NCBI GenBank assembly: GCA_013399115.1
Contig: VXAA01004204.1
Location: 368,315-432,314, forward strand
Direction: 5' to 3'
DNA from: Anseranas semipalmata
Lineage: Eukaryota; Chordata; Aves; Anseriformes; Anseranatidae
DNA length: 64,000 bases
Below, one piece after another: positions 11,701-24,335 of the stretch (position 1 is its first letter; each line of letters starts with the position of its first letter). The position numbers and the translations under genes are program-made. The notes under the pieces were generated by a model. It ran no database searches, was not told where the DNA came from, and saw only the letters and a list, made by a program, of their open reading frames with translations.

Positions 11701-13805
11701 AGAGCATGAGTTTATAAACAGCTGTCACCAGCTATCTGTCTTTGTTTTAAAGGATCTAAGCAAAAAATATCTTTCAAATCGCTTCTTTCACTTAGGAAGA
11801 GTCTACCTAATAAAAATAAGAATATTTGTATTCTAGACATGGATGGTTTCCTTAAATTTTCTGTGATATGTTACTATAAAACATACATGCCTTACTGAAA
11901 TGTCTGAATGACTATGCAGAGGTCTTGTACACGATGTCACATTTGCAGCATTAAAATGAACTTTTGCAGGAATGTAGCAATGTTGAGATTGCACCAGAAT
12001 TATTTGAAAAGCAGTATTATAATTTGTCAAAAGCAATATTGCAAAGTCTGAAATGCTGTAGCATTTTTTTCATTTCATTGCAAAATCAAGTACTTTTTTC
12101 ACAGAAACTTTGCAGAACACAGAGGAGGGGAACTTTTCAGGAGAGGAAAGGAAATTTACCCCCTCTTGGGAAAAAAAAAAAAGAATAGAAATTATTATTG
12201 GAATTTAAAATATTGGAATTTTGACATGAATTATGTTTGTAACAAGACATGCAAATTTGAAGTTTAAGTTTTGCTAATGGTGATATTGTTGGGGGATCTT
12301 TACATTCTTAATATAAGATTTTAACATCAAATTAGGACATTGGTTCAACCAGTGTCTTCAAAGGAAATATCCATCTACTTTATCTTGTTTTTCCTTATTC
12401 ATTTTACCAGTTTACCTTTTCATGACTTGAAAGCAATTAAAAAAAAGAAAAGGGGTTACTTTTTTTTTTTTTTTATTATTCAAGCAAATTCAAGCAAGTA
12501 GCTATAACTCTGAAAGCATGAAAAATGGGGAAGAATCCAGCTCGATTTTGAAAAGCAATAGTAAAAATGCTAGTGTCAGTAGATTAATTCATAGTAGAAA
12601 CAGCTGTATGGAATACAGTGCTCACTGTAGTGTTTTGCCACAAAGCTCAAATAACATTTACTCCAATAAAAGACCTGGATCTTGCCAGCATTTCCTTATA
12701 TACCTCATAGCAGTGCAAACATTAAAGTTTCTTTCTACTTCAGAAATGTTACTTCACAGTCCTATGACTGGAAAAAAAAAAAAAAAGTTTATAAAGCCTA
12801 CTAATATTTCTTTTTTGCTGACTTGCTTCATGTGACTATAGCCATTTCCAGGGATACTTTTAACCCAGATAAAATACAAACTGATGCTTTGTTCCTTAAG
12901 TAAAAGCTTGTGGTCTGCATTTATTTCTTGTGCCAGTGGGAAACCTCTACATTCTCAGTGGATTATCATAAATGCACTCTAAACTGCTCTAATGCTTAAT
13001 CCAAAGAATACCTGGACATTTTCCATCATTATAAACAGCACAGATGCCCATATTTAGAGTAATGCAGTTCCCACATTTAAAGCATTTTTGGCATTTTCTA
13101 CTGTAAGAAGCTCTTTTATTCAATTACAGCATAGACAGATTTGAGGTTTAAAATGTGCTTTGCTGCTTTATTATTTCAGAAAAAAAAAAAAGTTGTTATT
13201 CATTAACTTTGGGTTGCTAACAAGCTTTTGGCCAATTTTCTTTTAAAGGAAAGATTAGCTGAGGAATTATGCTTCTTTGCTTTGAAGCAGGGACTTGAAT
13301 TTTAACTTGCTTAGTTTGTCAGAATTTTGATTATACAGATCACAAACTATATTATATTCTCTGAAAAATCAGACAAAATGGGATTCCTGAATTATGCTAA
13401 GTACTAGTGGTTTTGCACTCAGTTGCCAATAAGAACTTTTTTGTTGTTGTTATTACTTTTATGGGCATAACATCTCTTTAACTTCCTTGTGAAGTAATCA
13501 CATTTCGAAAACAAAAAGCTTCACACTAAAATTATTAGCTTTAACTTCAATGAGTGTTTGAATTGTTGGCTATTAATCAAGCTTGCACAACATGTGTAAA
13601 CAAAATATTGGATAGGTGCCCAACTAAACACAGTTCACCCACACAATGAATGAGGCAGACCCCTGAAATAGCTTGTGGTCAGCTAAACAAAACTTGTTCA
13701 ATCTAATATAAACGAGAAAAAATATATTTTTTTTTCCTAATTTCCCACATTTACTAATGGTTGTGTCTGATTTTTCAAGCATAATTTCTTATAATAAAAA
13801 TTGGG

Positions 13806-13890
13806 TGATTTATATAATCTGTACATATATATATATTTACTCATAATACATATTCATCTTTATATAATAAATATTATTTTATAATTTATA
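13806..13890. repeat. AT-rich low-complexity stretch
   Basis: An almost pure A/T stretch with TATATA and ATAATAAAT motifs, including (TA)5 near 13828-13837. It is low complexity. It would melt easily, but no function can be assigned. Confidence 0.75.
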
Positions 13891-14218
13891 ATTCCTGTGG
13901 TAAATGTTGTTCTGTGCGGTGTGCTCATTGTATCTGAGAGCCATGTGAAAGTAATTAGCATTTTTCCTAAGCGAACTTATAATTTTATTTTGTATTTTGT
14001 GAGTTTAAAAGCAGAAGTGGTATTAGTTTTGCTAGAATTTTATATAATTTTGTCTGTCCAAATGGGAACACAATGTTCCACTCTTTCATATAACACCTGC
14101 TTTCAAATGTGTTTTCATAAGATTCTATGAATCTGAATTTTGGAAAAAGAAGGAGCTCCTGTCATTCTGCTGGAGACTAAAATGCCTCAATTTCTATAGG
14201 AAAAAGGTAATTGATAGG

Positions 14219-14289
14219 CCAGATCCTCAGTTCACTTAACTCTATTGATATCTCCATCAGTACAGTAATTAAGCCAGTTGAGGATCCAG
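14219..14289. repeat. Ancient palindromic (MITE-like) repeat
   Basis: The arms are CCAGATCCTCAGTTCACTTAA at 14219-14239 (with one more T) and TTAAGCCAGTTGAGGATCCAG at 14269-14289. They are inverted complements at 15 of 21 positions, including the core GATCCTC/GAGGATC. The centre holds TATTGATATC and CAGTACAGTAA, the decayed middle. The same end motif (CCAGATCCTCAG...) recurs in many reptile and bird sequences as a non-autonomous palindromic element. I cannot give a library name. Confidence 0.55.
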
Positions 14290-16675
14290 ACATTCTGAAT
14301 GGTGGAAGGAAGCACAGCTGGAGATAATCTATTTAGCAAAAGAAAAATAAACAATATGTTCAAGTAAGGTGTGATGCCATGAGAAGATATGTTGTTTCAT
14401 TGCAGAATATTCTAAATGGATTAAATCTGATTTATATGATTCCAAACCATATTCTTCAAGCCTATGCAATTGCCATTTAACAGTGATTTGTGCTGTTATG
14501 ATTTCTAGCTTTTCTCATCATTTTTAGTGTATTATAATTATTCTTTTTTAGTGTGTCTTCTCTCTTGCTGTGTTCTGATGCTTTAACGAGTGTCCACATG
14601 GATTGCATTAGTTGTGTTCTGTGTGGTCTGAAGTCCACTGAATTCAATGGAAAGGCTGCTGTTAATAAGGCACTGACTTATCCAGTCAAGAGACTAAGAG
14701 TGTGAAAAAGTGCAAGTGTGCTCGAATATTTGTATGGCTTTGGAGATCATTTCAGCAGACATCCTAGACCATTTGTATTAGATGCATGTTCAACATCATA
14801 ATTTAAGTTTTGGTCCAACCGATGCAGCATTGTGCTTTTACTGAACTTCTTCAAACATAAATCACAATACAGTGACAGACCATAACCTTTCCAGTGACAA
14901 GCTGGGTTGTTTTTTGAAGCATATTAACAAATAATACAAGAGTAAGTGAGAGGTGGCTTTATTGAATCCATCCACCATCTACAGACATATATGTCTTCAA
15001 TAAAACACTCCAAGGATACTAGGCCTCATGTAAAACCTGGAGTGAAATCTTTACATGAAATGTGTTGTTTGTTTGTTCTATGCTCTGATGGGGGTCTGAG
15101 GAAATTAACTGTAAAGGAAGCATTTGGTTTAGGACCAGAAGTGCTAAAACTGAACTGCTTCAGGCCCTCTCACTCTGAAAGCAATGAAGTGGCAGATTTC
15201 TCACTTGATCTAGATTATAAGTCACTTGATAAAACTTGTCTGTATTTGCCTACCAACTTTCCTATCTTCAATTTAAAACAGCACTAATGAATCACAGTTT
15301 TATTTAAAGATCATATAAAAACACATGAGTGCCTTTTCTATTCTGCATCCTTGAGTCAAACTAACTGCAAATAAATGTACATAATTTTGACACCTAATAT
15401 ACTGAAGAGACCTTTTTGTGCTCCTGGGGTCTCTCACACTAGCTTCTGACACTGCCGTGTTGTTATTAGAAGTATCACTTCAGAGATGTACTTTGCTGCT
15501 ACTAGAAAAAACACGTGTGGAGCACCAGCTGCTGATTCTTAGGGTAGGCATCCCAGCTAACTGTACAGTCACTTGATCTGTGTGCCTCTTTTCCTACTCT
15601 AGTAGAGCCTAATGGCTTTGGAGACAGGGTAGCCTCTTCCTCTGCCTAAGGCAGTTTTTTTCAGGAGGACTAAGGTATTTGCACTAGCCACACCTATGTC
15701 TAAGGAACCCTGTTGCTTTGCAGAACTCGTATCCTCTGAGTTAGGCACTTTAACCATGGGTTCATAGGAGACTGGTGAGGAAGGAGGCCCAAGAGCTGGT
15801 CTAAAGAAAATACTGAGGAAGGGTAAAGCCCCCTTTCCTTCAGTAGATTGGGAAGCACCCACATACTATTTTGGAGCATGATGGAAAGCTCAGTTTGTGT
15901 AGTCTGACTTGAACTGTCTCAGTCCTTCCTCTCGATTTGATAACACTGAAAGAGCAGCATGAACTAGTGCTGAGTAGTCATTATGCTGACTGAAGAGGAA
16001 GTAGCACTTGACTGTATTTTTTGCTCCAGGTATTTCATTTTATCTGTGGCTGGAATCTGAGTCTCCCACATAGGATGAGTGATCCTACTACTATCTGTCT
16101 AAACTCTTAGGTTGAAAGGACTCTTAATCTTATAGCCATGCATATTGGGTGAGATATCATTGGACTTACATGTTGAATTGTGTCAACACGTGCCATTGTA
16201 TTTAGCAGACACCATCTAGTCACTACAGTTTTGTGCTGTCAGGTCTTAGTGATTGTGTATACTTGCTACAGAAGGCATTGGGGAGCCTTTGATGATAAGG
16301 GAGGCAATAAAGTGTAGGTTGGAAAACATACAGATGGGGATTTGAGGAATGGAGAGATGGAAAACATGCTAAAGATTGTTTTTGTGGAAGTATACATTGT
16401 TTTTTAGAAGGAACATAGAATTGTACACTGACATGTTTGCATAATTGGTTTGCTTTATTTGCTTTAAGGATGGAATTGGACTGCATTCAGTTGGATCCCA
16501 GATCTTTCAAACGGTAGCGAAATTTAGATCCAGAGTTGTGCTTGTCTGAAAGGAAAAAGCAAAAGAATTCTGGTACTAAACATAAGTGTGGCTTTTGAAT
16601 CCTACTGGGAATCTCTGTCTCTGTGTTGCTCTGAGCAAGAATTTTAGTTTGGGTTCCTCTTTGATTACTGCTTTT
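14290..16675. other. Noncoding, nothing recognised
   Basis: Unique sequence. The minus-strand frame of 87 codons at 15862 to 15599 begins Met-Gly-Ala-Ser-Gln-Ser, but has no further feature and is treated as chance. The block at about 15540-15870 is somewhat richer in G+C than its surroundings and contains TTAGGCAC-type words seen in old sauropsid repeats. I cannot assign it. Confidence 0.5.
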
Positions 16676-16706
16676 ATAACCAAATAAGAGGATAACCAAA
16701 TAAGAG
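16676..16706. repeat. 16-bp tandem duplication
   Basis: ATAACCAAATAAGAGG at 16676-16691 is followed immediately by ATAACCAAATAAGAG at 16692-16706. The two copies are identical over 15 bases, consistent with a recent slippage or repair duplication. Confidence 0.95.
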
Positions 16707-16796
16707 CACCTGAGTAACTGTTATGACTTCTACTTTTATTTCACTTCTGCTAAGTATTCTTCTTTGGTACCTAGATTTCTCCCCTCACCAGAAAAA

Positions 16797-16828
16797 CCTA
16801 AAACCAAAAGTTCCTAAAACCAAAAGTT
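16797..16828. repeat. 16-bp perfect tandem duplication
   Basis: CCTAAAACCAAAAGTT occurs at 16797-16812 and again at 16813-16828 without a mismatch. It lies about 90 bp after another, unrelated duplication with the same period of 16. Confidence 0.95.
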
Positions 16829-18120
16829 CCAAAGCATTTGCTATCATATGATTAAAATCCAATCTGCCTCTTGACATTTTTCTTACAAAATCAAAACTTA
16901 TTTGTTCTTCAGGCTGTTAAGTAACTGTTCTTGAATGTATTCCAGATCTGAAGGGCTATTCTTAGGAATGTGTTCAATATTTACTTGAATAAAAAGATCT
17001 TAGCCTTGGTTCTTTTCAAAAATGCTTTTTCATAACCTCATTCTTTTGAACATTTCCAAAGATAATAAGTCACTAACATATAGTGCAAAGTCTTGTTATA
17101 TAAACAGATTTGACCAGGTGAGCCAAATGATCTCTTGGAGACAGAAGAGTATGAAAAACTTATTTGATCTTCTTTGTTTTCATATCGAAAAGGTGGGTCA
17201 CAGAAAAAATAGGGAATGTCAATTTCTGTTATTTGGTATAAATTCTCAATCTTGGCTTTAAGTAGAAGGCAGAGCTGAAAAAGAAACAAATTACTTGAAT
17301 TCAGACAAAAAAGCATGTGTGCGCTGCTCAGGTACTCCAGCTGGGCTTGTGACTGTATATCTAGCTAGTGACTTGAGACCAGGAACCATTTAAAATGAAA
17401 TATTTACCCTTTGGTATTAGAAATACAGCTTTGCTAAAGGGAATAGCACAGTCAAGTCTAGAATAAATGTATAATCTTCCTTTTAATTTCAGTATTTCTC
17501 AGCTCTCTGAGAATATTAATATATACAAATAAAGAATAGATAGTCCAGATATATAATAGTGTGTAATATGTAATCTCCATTATCTGTGAGCTGCTTAAAG
17601 AGATATAGTTTGTTTATAGGTGCAGAAATAAAAAAACAAATTGGCTCTAGGTAGAGACAACGTAAGTTTAGGTAAGCTTATTAATTAGGCATAGTTTTAT
17701 GCAGAAATGGCTATATTGTTTCCAGGACCAGCAAGTCCCAAAGTAGTTTATCTAGTTTTGTCAAGAGCAAAGATGAAGTTTAGTAAGTCCTATTATGTTA
17801 GCAGCTTGAGAATTTCTGAATTGTGCTACTGGGGTTAGAATCACTGTGTCACTCCACTTGAAGAATGCTTGTATTTACCATGGCTTTATCAATGTGTTGT
17901 AGTTATCACTACATTACCTTTTTAATACTCCAGGTCTCAGGAGGATATATTAGTCTAGATAAGGGAAACTGAGCTCAAAAGTTTGGGGCTGCATCTGAGC
18001 TAAGCAGTCCACCTCAGACCAGGAATACAGAAAAAACAGAAGACAGAGACATTCATGTAAACCTGAGAGGAACTCGCCCAGATAACAAGTCCAAGGTAAT
18101 AAACACTAGCGAATGACTGT

Positions 18121-18154
18121 ATACTGACCAAATGGGGATACTGACCAAATGGGG
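18121..18154. repeat. 17-bp perfect tandem duplication
   Basis: ATACTGACCAAATGGGG is present twice in direct succession (18121-18137 and 18138-18154) with no mismatch. Confidence 0.95.
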
Positions 18155-21108
18155 ATCCGCTGTAACATGCTTTCCCATTATTTCTGTAGTAATTGTATTC
18201 CTGGGGTTACTCAATTTTCAATCATACTCCATTGAACAATTTCTCCATATATGGGACAGTTAACAGTATTTTATAATGTGATTGGCACCTTGCTATTTGA
18301 GAATAATTGCACTGATGTCAGTGGAACCACACGAGCATGAACTAAGAAATTGGTGCAGTTATTGAAATGAAAAGAACCAAACTGTCAAGCCTAATCTTCA
18401 TATTTTCCCTCCTTTGCTAAAACAAACCATGTGGGAGCTCACAATAGCAGTGCCATAGTAGAGCAAAGGAGCCAGATGTTTTAAATGTTTCCAGTGAATA
18501 CTGCCTGATGCTCCAAACACTCGAGGTATACAGACTGCAGAAGCAGAAAGTTTCTTGACCTTCTACTCTTTTGAACTGTTAAATTAACTGAGTGTATTAA
18601 TTTTCCCTTAATCTAGTGGAAAAATATAATTCAGAAACATGCTAAACAAGGGCACAGACTGCTCGGCACTGCTACCTAACATTTAGTATTGAGTAGTCAA
18701 AGATTACGTCTGAGCTTAATCTAGAGAGTTTAAAGGAGCTATTTAATAGAAGATTTTAAACTTTCTGTTGCCAAACTATCTTCGCATAAGAAAAGGCTCA
18801 ATACTTAACAGATATAGCATATTATTTATGCTTGCACTACGTCTCACTACTGAAATGGCAGCAAATTAGATAGACTTTAATGGTAACTGTACAGACAGTT
18901 TTATGAGTAACTCACCTGCTATTTACAAACAAGAATGCTTTGCAAATTCACACTGTGAATTACTAGTGCAAACCTGAACTCATTTGTAATTAGGTATTAG
19001 ATATTATTAAGCAAATGTTAAGCAGTATTTTCACTCCTTTTTTTCTGGTGCTCAGTATTAACCAGATGTGTATGTAGTTCACATTCACCAAAAGTCACCT
19101 GCAGACACTCTGAATCCTCTCCGTATTGTTCTGACTAGCTAACTTAAAATTTTCTTTCTCAAAATGTGATTGTTTTTTTTGTGTGATTTGTCTTCTTGCA
19201 TCAATCTGCTAATATGTTTGAATCCATTTTGTTGTATATAGTGTGTATTGTGCTTGGTGCCTCAAATAAGAAGAGTAGTAATTTCTTAGGAGCAATCACT
19301 TTAACTGGCAATTTATTTACTCATAGGCAAATGACCCATCTTGAGATGCTGAGAGAATCATTATCTACAGGGATCTCCACTGGAAGAAAGCCTGCTTTCT
19401 TTCAGTCATGAATTACAATCATGGCTTTTAGTCTTTTATTAAGATATCTTAAATTTAAAAGCATTTTATAGTATGAAACATGCTGTAGCTTGTGGAACAG
19501 ATACATTTACATAGCTGCGGTTACAGGTGGCTTAACACAGTGACTTTCCTGGTCCCACGCCTATAATCCTAATTTAAGAGTGTATTTTCGCTTTATTCAG
19601 CACTACCATGCCATCAAATAGCAGCCAGTAATGACTGTCTGCATGTTTGGAGCCACTATTAGGAGCTCAGAGTCACAACTCTGTCCAGTTTATGTCACAG
19701 CTACAAAGTCAGGATTCCATTTGTCTACACATACGGCTTTATTCTCACCAGTTTCTTTGCTGCTTTTTTTCCACTGATACTCTGTTGAAATCAATGTAGA
19801 AATGATAAAGAGTGGTACGTTGAAGAGGAGTCAAGCAGTAAAAGTGAAATGGTCAATATTTGCTCTTGTTTTTGTTTCTATCCAACTTGATGCCATGTGC
19901 TTGATGTAAACAGGGGAGCCATTTTAAACATCCCACTTCAGCCCTGCAGTGCTGGGCAAAAAAGAGCAGATGTTCAATGATGCACTTCAATTTGTTACTT
20001 TCTGTTCAGTGATTACCTGTTCATCTGATCAAATAGCAGACCTTCATACTTTATTGCATAGGACCCTGAAAACTGCACGTGACTGTTATTTGGTTTCCCC
20101 AGATATGTGCACATGCTCAAAATTGTTATTGCGTAGGCTGGATATTAGGGTGCTCATGACCTTTATTTCTTTGGAAAAGCTTGTGTGTTTGACCCTCACC
20201 CAAGCCCTCTACTTTACATACTGAAGCCAGAAACCTGACAGCAATTTGGAGAGAAGAGATCAAGGATATAGATACAAACCTTGTCAATCTCAGCCTCGAG
20301 CTGTAAGGAGGCATTTGGTGTAAGTATTAGAGGTTTGATACATAGTCAGCAAAAGTGTTGTGGTGTTTTGTATGCCCTTTGTTATCACACCATCAAGAAT
20401 AGCAAGACTTTTCAGTGTTGCTATAGTCCTAAGTATTAATAATACAAAAGTGAATGTCTGTGTTGGACTACTAGGCATGGTAAAGTGTAACATGGCAATA
20501 AAGATATCATGAAAAGTCAACTCTCTCACTGAACAACAGAATGCAATAGAAAGCAAAGATTATAATGACGTAACTACAAATGACTTCCCCAAACGTATCC
20601 TTTCATCAACATCTACATGAAGGCATTTTTGTCTTAATAAGGTAAGAATTAATAAAAAAGATTTATTGTTTGTTTCTTTTGAAGGCCCGTACATTTGCTT
20701 CACTGTCATTGTTTTCTGATACCCTTTTCTTCTCTATATCCTATCAGTCTTTTCCTTAGTCCTTCCCCTTGTCTTCCTCCAAATAACAGCAGAATGATTT
20801 CTTTCAATAATGTTTTCCTGTTAGTTACTGTTTAGATGATAGTAGAAAACTATGAAAAGTCTAAAAGGATGAAAGGGACCAAAAGACATCCACTGAAAAA
20901 TAGGTATCAAGAAAAAAAAAAAACAGATTTCACTTGTTCCTAATCAGACTCATACATACATACATTTAAAAATGTTATTGGGACTGACTGGGATTATATT
21001 TGCTGGGTCATTTTGTGAATAAATCTGCTTAATGACATTAAAAAGAGAGAGAGAGAGAAATCAAGCATGTCTACTAGTTTACTGTCAGAATACTTGAAAA
21101 TACTTGAA

Positions 21109-21128
21109 ACAACCACATCAGTGGTTGT
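21109..21128. repeat. 8-bp perfect inverted repeat with 4-nt loop
   Basis: ACAACCAC (21109-21116), ATCA, GTGGTTGT (21121-21128) form a perfect stem. Immediately upstream, TACTTGAAAA/TACTTGAAAC (21091-21110) is a 10-bp direct duplication that runs into the left arm. Confidence 0.8.
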
Positions 21129-21660
21129 CACCACAGTAAGAATGCTTTAATGAAGAAGGGAAAAGCAAGCAATTCTAAATAATTGCATAATATTGATTGT
21201 AAGCATATGCAGTGCAAGATCACCAGTGCATTAACACTCAGTAATGAATGCTATATCCTGGGGTTGTTGCAGAATTCTTTTCCAGTTGTTTATGTCAGGT
21301 CTGCTTGGGTTGCCAACGGCAAGTAAACAGATGAGCATAATTAGGACTGCAACAAATAGAGCCTTGTTAATAATCTGTACCAGGATGGATATATAGAGAG
21401 GTAAAGTATTGATGCTTAGCTTTTCACTGGACTGTCTCTCCAGTCAATTTTCAATCAATACCATCAGTAGCTCAGTAGTTATGTAGCTCGATAATACATG
21501 TATGAAAATGAGCATACTGGGATCACCAGCCTGATACTTGTAACAATCAATATAGCTGTTATTATGTAGACTTAACAAATGTACATATAAGGACCCAGAG
21601 AAGTCAGCCTCCATCTGCCAAATGCAAATGCTTAGCAAAGTCCTCCACTTCTCAAGTTAG

Positions 21661-22312
21661 AATCATAGAATCATAAAATCATAGAATGGCTTGGGTAGGA
21701 AGGGACATTAAAGATCATCTGGTTCCAACCCCCCTGCCATAGGCAGGGATGCCATCCACTAGATCAGGCTGGCCAGGGCCCCATCCAACCTGGCCTTCAA
21801 CACCTTCAGGGATGGGGCATCCACAGCTTCTCTGGGCAGCCTGTTCCGGTGCCTCACCACCCTCACAGTGAAGAATTTCTTCCTAACAGATAATCTAAAT
21901 CTATCCTCTTTCAGTTTAAAACCATTCCCCTTGTCCTGTCATTTTCTATGTGAGTAAAGAGTCCCTCTCCATCCTTTCTATAAGCCCCCTTTAAGTATTG
22001 AAGGGCCTCAATGAGGTCTCCCTGGAGCCTTCTCTTCTCCAGGCTGAACATCCCCATCTCTCTCAGCCTTTCTTCATAGGAGAGGTGCTCCAGCCCTCTG
22101 ATCAACTTTGTAGAGTACTCCTCTGGACCTGCTCTAACATATCCACATCCTTGTACTGGGGGCCCAAGAGCTGAAGGCAGTACTCCAGGTGGGGCCTCAC
22201 AAGGGCAGAGTAGAGGGGGACAATCACCTCCCTTGACCTTCTGGTTATGCCTCTTTTGATGCAGCCCAGAACACAGTTGGCCTTCCGGGTGTCCTGCTAC
22301 CTCTTGCAGTGC
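21661..22312 (-). mobile_element. CR1 LINE, ~0.65 kb, with ORF2 C-terminal remnant
   Basis: The segment opens with the reverse-complement CR1 tail (AATCATAGAATCATAAAATC), then GGTTCCAACCCCCCTGCC, the CCTGGGCAGCCTGTTCC-type block (here TCTGGGCAGCCTGTTCCGG) and GTGAAGAATTTCTTCC. It continues through the 3' part of ORF2 to about 22312. On the minus strand, positions 22105 to 21911 still encode an uninterrupted run with the characteristic CR1 ORF2 words [27 protein letters not shown] and YRKDGEGLF. Autonomous CR1 encodes an endonuclease-reverse transcriptase; this copy is 5'-truncated and lacks both domains. Confidence 0.97.
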
Positions 22313-22887
22313 ACAGTGAAACCCTTAAGTAGGAATCATAGAGACCATTAGGCTGAGTGGGAAAATAGCAAGTATGGATACTTAAAGGGAAGAATAACAA
22401 CATAACCCACTACCCAAGCTTACAGACCAAAGAAACCAATGAGGTTTTCTCACCTCTAGGCTGGATGAAGAGCTGAGCACCAAAAAAGTCATTAGCATTA
22501 ATCTACTGCAGAAAGTAACTATACATCTTCCTCTTTGTAGTAACTTTCTGATTCAGGAATAAATGCAAGGCAGCTTTGTTTGGTTTTGTCCAGTAGTAAA
22601 CTGTCTTGAATTATCTTGCAGGGTGGAAGAGGACAATTTAAAAATTGCATGTAAGTTTCCATCTGGACATAAATTCCCTTTCTTGTTAAGCCCCTGTTCA
22701 GTACTGTTCAGTATTCTCTGTTGCTAAGAGCATCTCTCCTGTATATATTCATTGAGACATTTTGAGTTCTTTCAGCAGCAGTCCATAAAAAAATCTTCAT
22801 GTTCCGTTTGGAAAATTATTCACATTGCTTGTTCTATTTCAAGCTGAGTCAGAAGTTCATTAGAGGGAGAGAATTTGGACTCCTGAG

Positions 22888-22960
22888 AAAACAAACAAAC
22901 AAATAATAATAATAATAATAATAAAACAACAACAAACCACTACCACCACCAACAAAAAAC
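22888..22960. repeat. Compound (AAAC)n-(AAT)n-(AAC)n-(CCA)n microsatellite
   Basis: AAAC units change to about seven AAT units (22902-22923), then AAC and CCA/ACC units. Such interrupted compound repeats are usually polymorphic. Confidence 0.9.
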
Positions 22961-24312
22961 ACCAATGGGGTAATTGTTCACAAGTCTAGTTCATTATTAA
23001 GCCAGCTGTGTACACAGGACATCACTGTCATTTAAAGCTGTGGAAAAAATACCTTTTGAGAGATCATAGTGAAAATTGCATCTGTGATGTCTTATGCTTA
23101 TGATTTTAAAAGAAAACTGCAAGTTTATTGGCACTGTAAAGTCAAATCTATGTGCTGAATCAAAAACGTGTCTATTTACTTTCTTTGGCTTTGTGATAGA
23201 AAAACAAATGTTTTAATCACTATGGGGAAAAGTTCTGTTTATTTATAATTGCACCTGTTCTTGCATAATAGGAAATACAGTTTGAGCCATGCTTTCCTGG
23301 AATTGTTGTCTGACTGGTGCAGTTGTTCTCTAAATCTGATACCCTTGTGTTGTCTTTCAAGGGATGTTTTATTTCTTCTACTTTATTTAGTTGTTTTAAA
23401 TATCTGGCATGTTCTTCTTTACGTTAGTATCCTAGCTATGTTTCCTGAACTGCCTCTGTGGATGCCTTTCAGGCCTGGACAGTAGCATCCAGTGTCTTCA
23501 AATTTGCATTCCTTGACGAAGCTGACTTAACAGACAAATGCATGTGATTGTTGGCCAAGTTGGAGGTAATGAAATAGTGTTCTGCATGTTATAGGAGCTG
23601 TTTGAAAAGCTTTTTTGGTTATTTGACCGCCTTAGAATATTTTGTTTACTTTTGATCTTAAGGTTTGTAAACCAGCCTTATCATTTTTACCACCTGCAAG
23701 AATTGTACCCCTGCCCAGTGGCACTTCCTTCCCTCATCCAGACGGTTTCAGTTTTAGAAGATTTCAGGAAATATTAAAAAGAGTTCATGATGTATATTTC
23801 AATAACCAAATAAAAGGAATTGAAGTTCACAGCATTTAACTTCTAAGCCTAGAACTTTTAATGCATTTACCTCTGAGTGGGGGAATTGCTCATGTTCAGA
23901 GAAACCCTTACTAAATTCCATTAGTAAGAACAGAGACTTAAATATGCAAGGGGATTTCTTCTGCCTAACTGGTAGGCATGCCTATACTTTCATGTTCCTT
24001 AACAAATCAAATAAACTTTTAATGGCTCTAAAATTTAAAAAGCTAGTTTAATTACACCCATAGGGAGAGATGGATGGAAAATGAAATTTCTGACCCTTGG
24101 AAACCTTAATATTTTGATTTTTTTTCTTTTTAATCTTTTTTCTTAAAAAATTTCTTTTTTTAAATGCAAATGAAAATTAATAGTTATAAAATTTCTAGAT
24201 GATTTCAAATTTTGATCAGTAATTGTTGGTTATTTTGGCCTGAAAATCTGGATCAATGTTAAAAATATTTTAACTGGAAAATTAACGGTTTTTAACTGTG
24301 ATAAAAAGATTT

Positions 24313-24335
24313 CCTCTCCCCTCTCCCCTCTCCCC
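24313..24335. repeat. (CTCTCCC)n tract, G-quadruplex-capable on minus strand
   Basis: The plus strand has C2-TCT-C4-TCT-C4-TCT-C4. The minus strand therefore has three runs of four G and one of two G, each separated by AGA. This allows at least a two-tetrad intrastrand G-quadruplex. A full three-tetrad form would lack one G in the last run. Confidence 0.85.

Larger units (their letters stand above)
7186..14216. other. Noncoding, AT-rich, several mononucleotide runs
   Basis: No gene is recognised. Open frames here (up to 135 codons, 10627-11034 plus) show no domain, signal peptide or familiar motif. Simple sequence: T14 at 8516-8529; T15 running into (TA)7 at 8717-8745; A-runs near 12170-12182 and 12771-12786; T-runs near 12460-12475; an AT-rich stretch at 13806-13890. 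Nothing resembles a promoter, an RNA gene or a CpG island. Confidence 0.55.
16829..21660. other. Noncoding, mostly unique
   Basis: No gene recognised. Minor structure: a 17-bp tandem duplication at 18121-18154, a hairpin at 21109-21128, a short (GA)n at 21044-21058 and (CATA) units near 20951-20963. The segment around 18300-18340 (GATGTCAGTGGAACCACACG) faintly recalls the ancient 'gacttcaatgg' repeat pattern but is too weak to call. Confidence 0.5.

Noticed and set aside
15599..15862. Minus-strand ORF starting Met-Gly-Ala-Ser-Gln-Ser, reminiscent of a myristoylated retroviral Gag start
   Set aside because: Only 87 codons, with no major homology region, zinc knuckle, protease or flanking LTR. 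The six-residue start alone is not evidence.
17945..18030. Possible second MIR, minus orientation (GGGAAACTGAG start)
   Set aside because: Only the first dozen or so bases resemble MIR; the rest does not follow the consensus.
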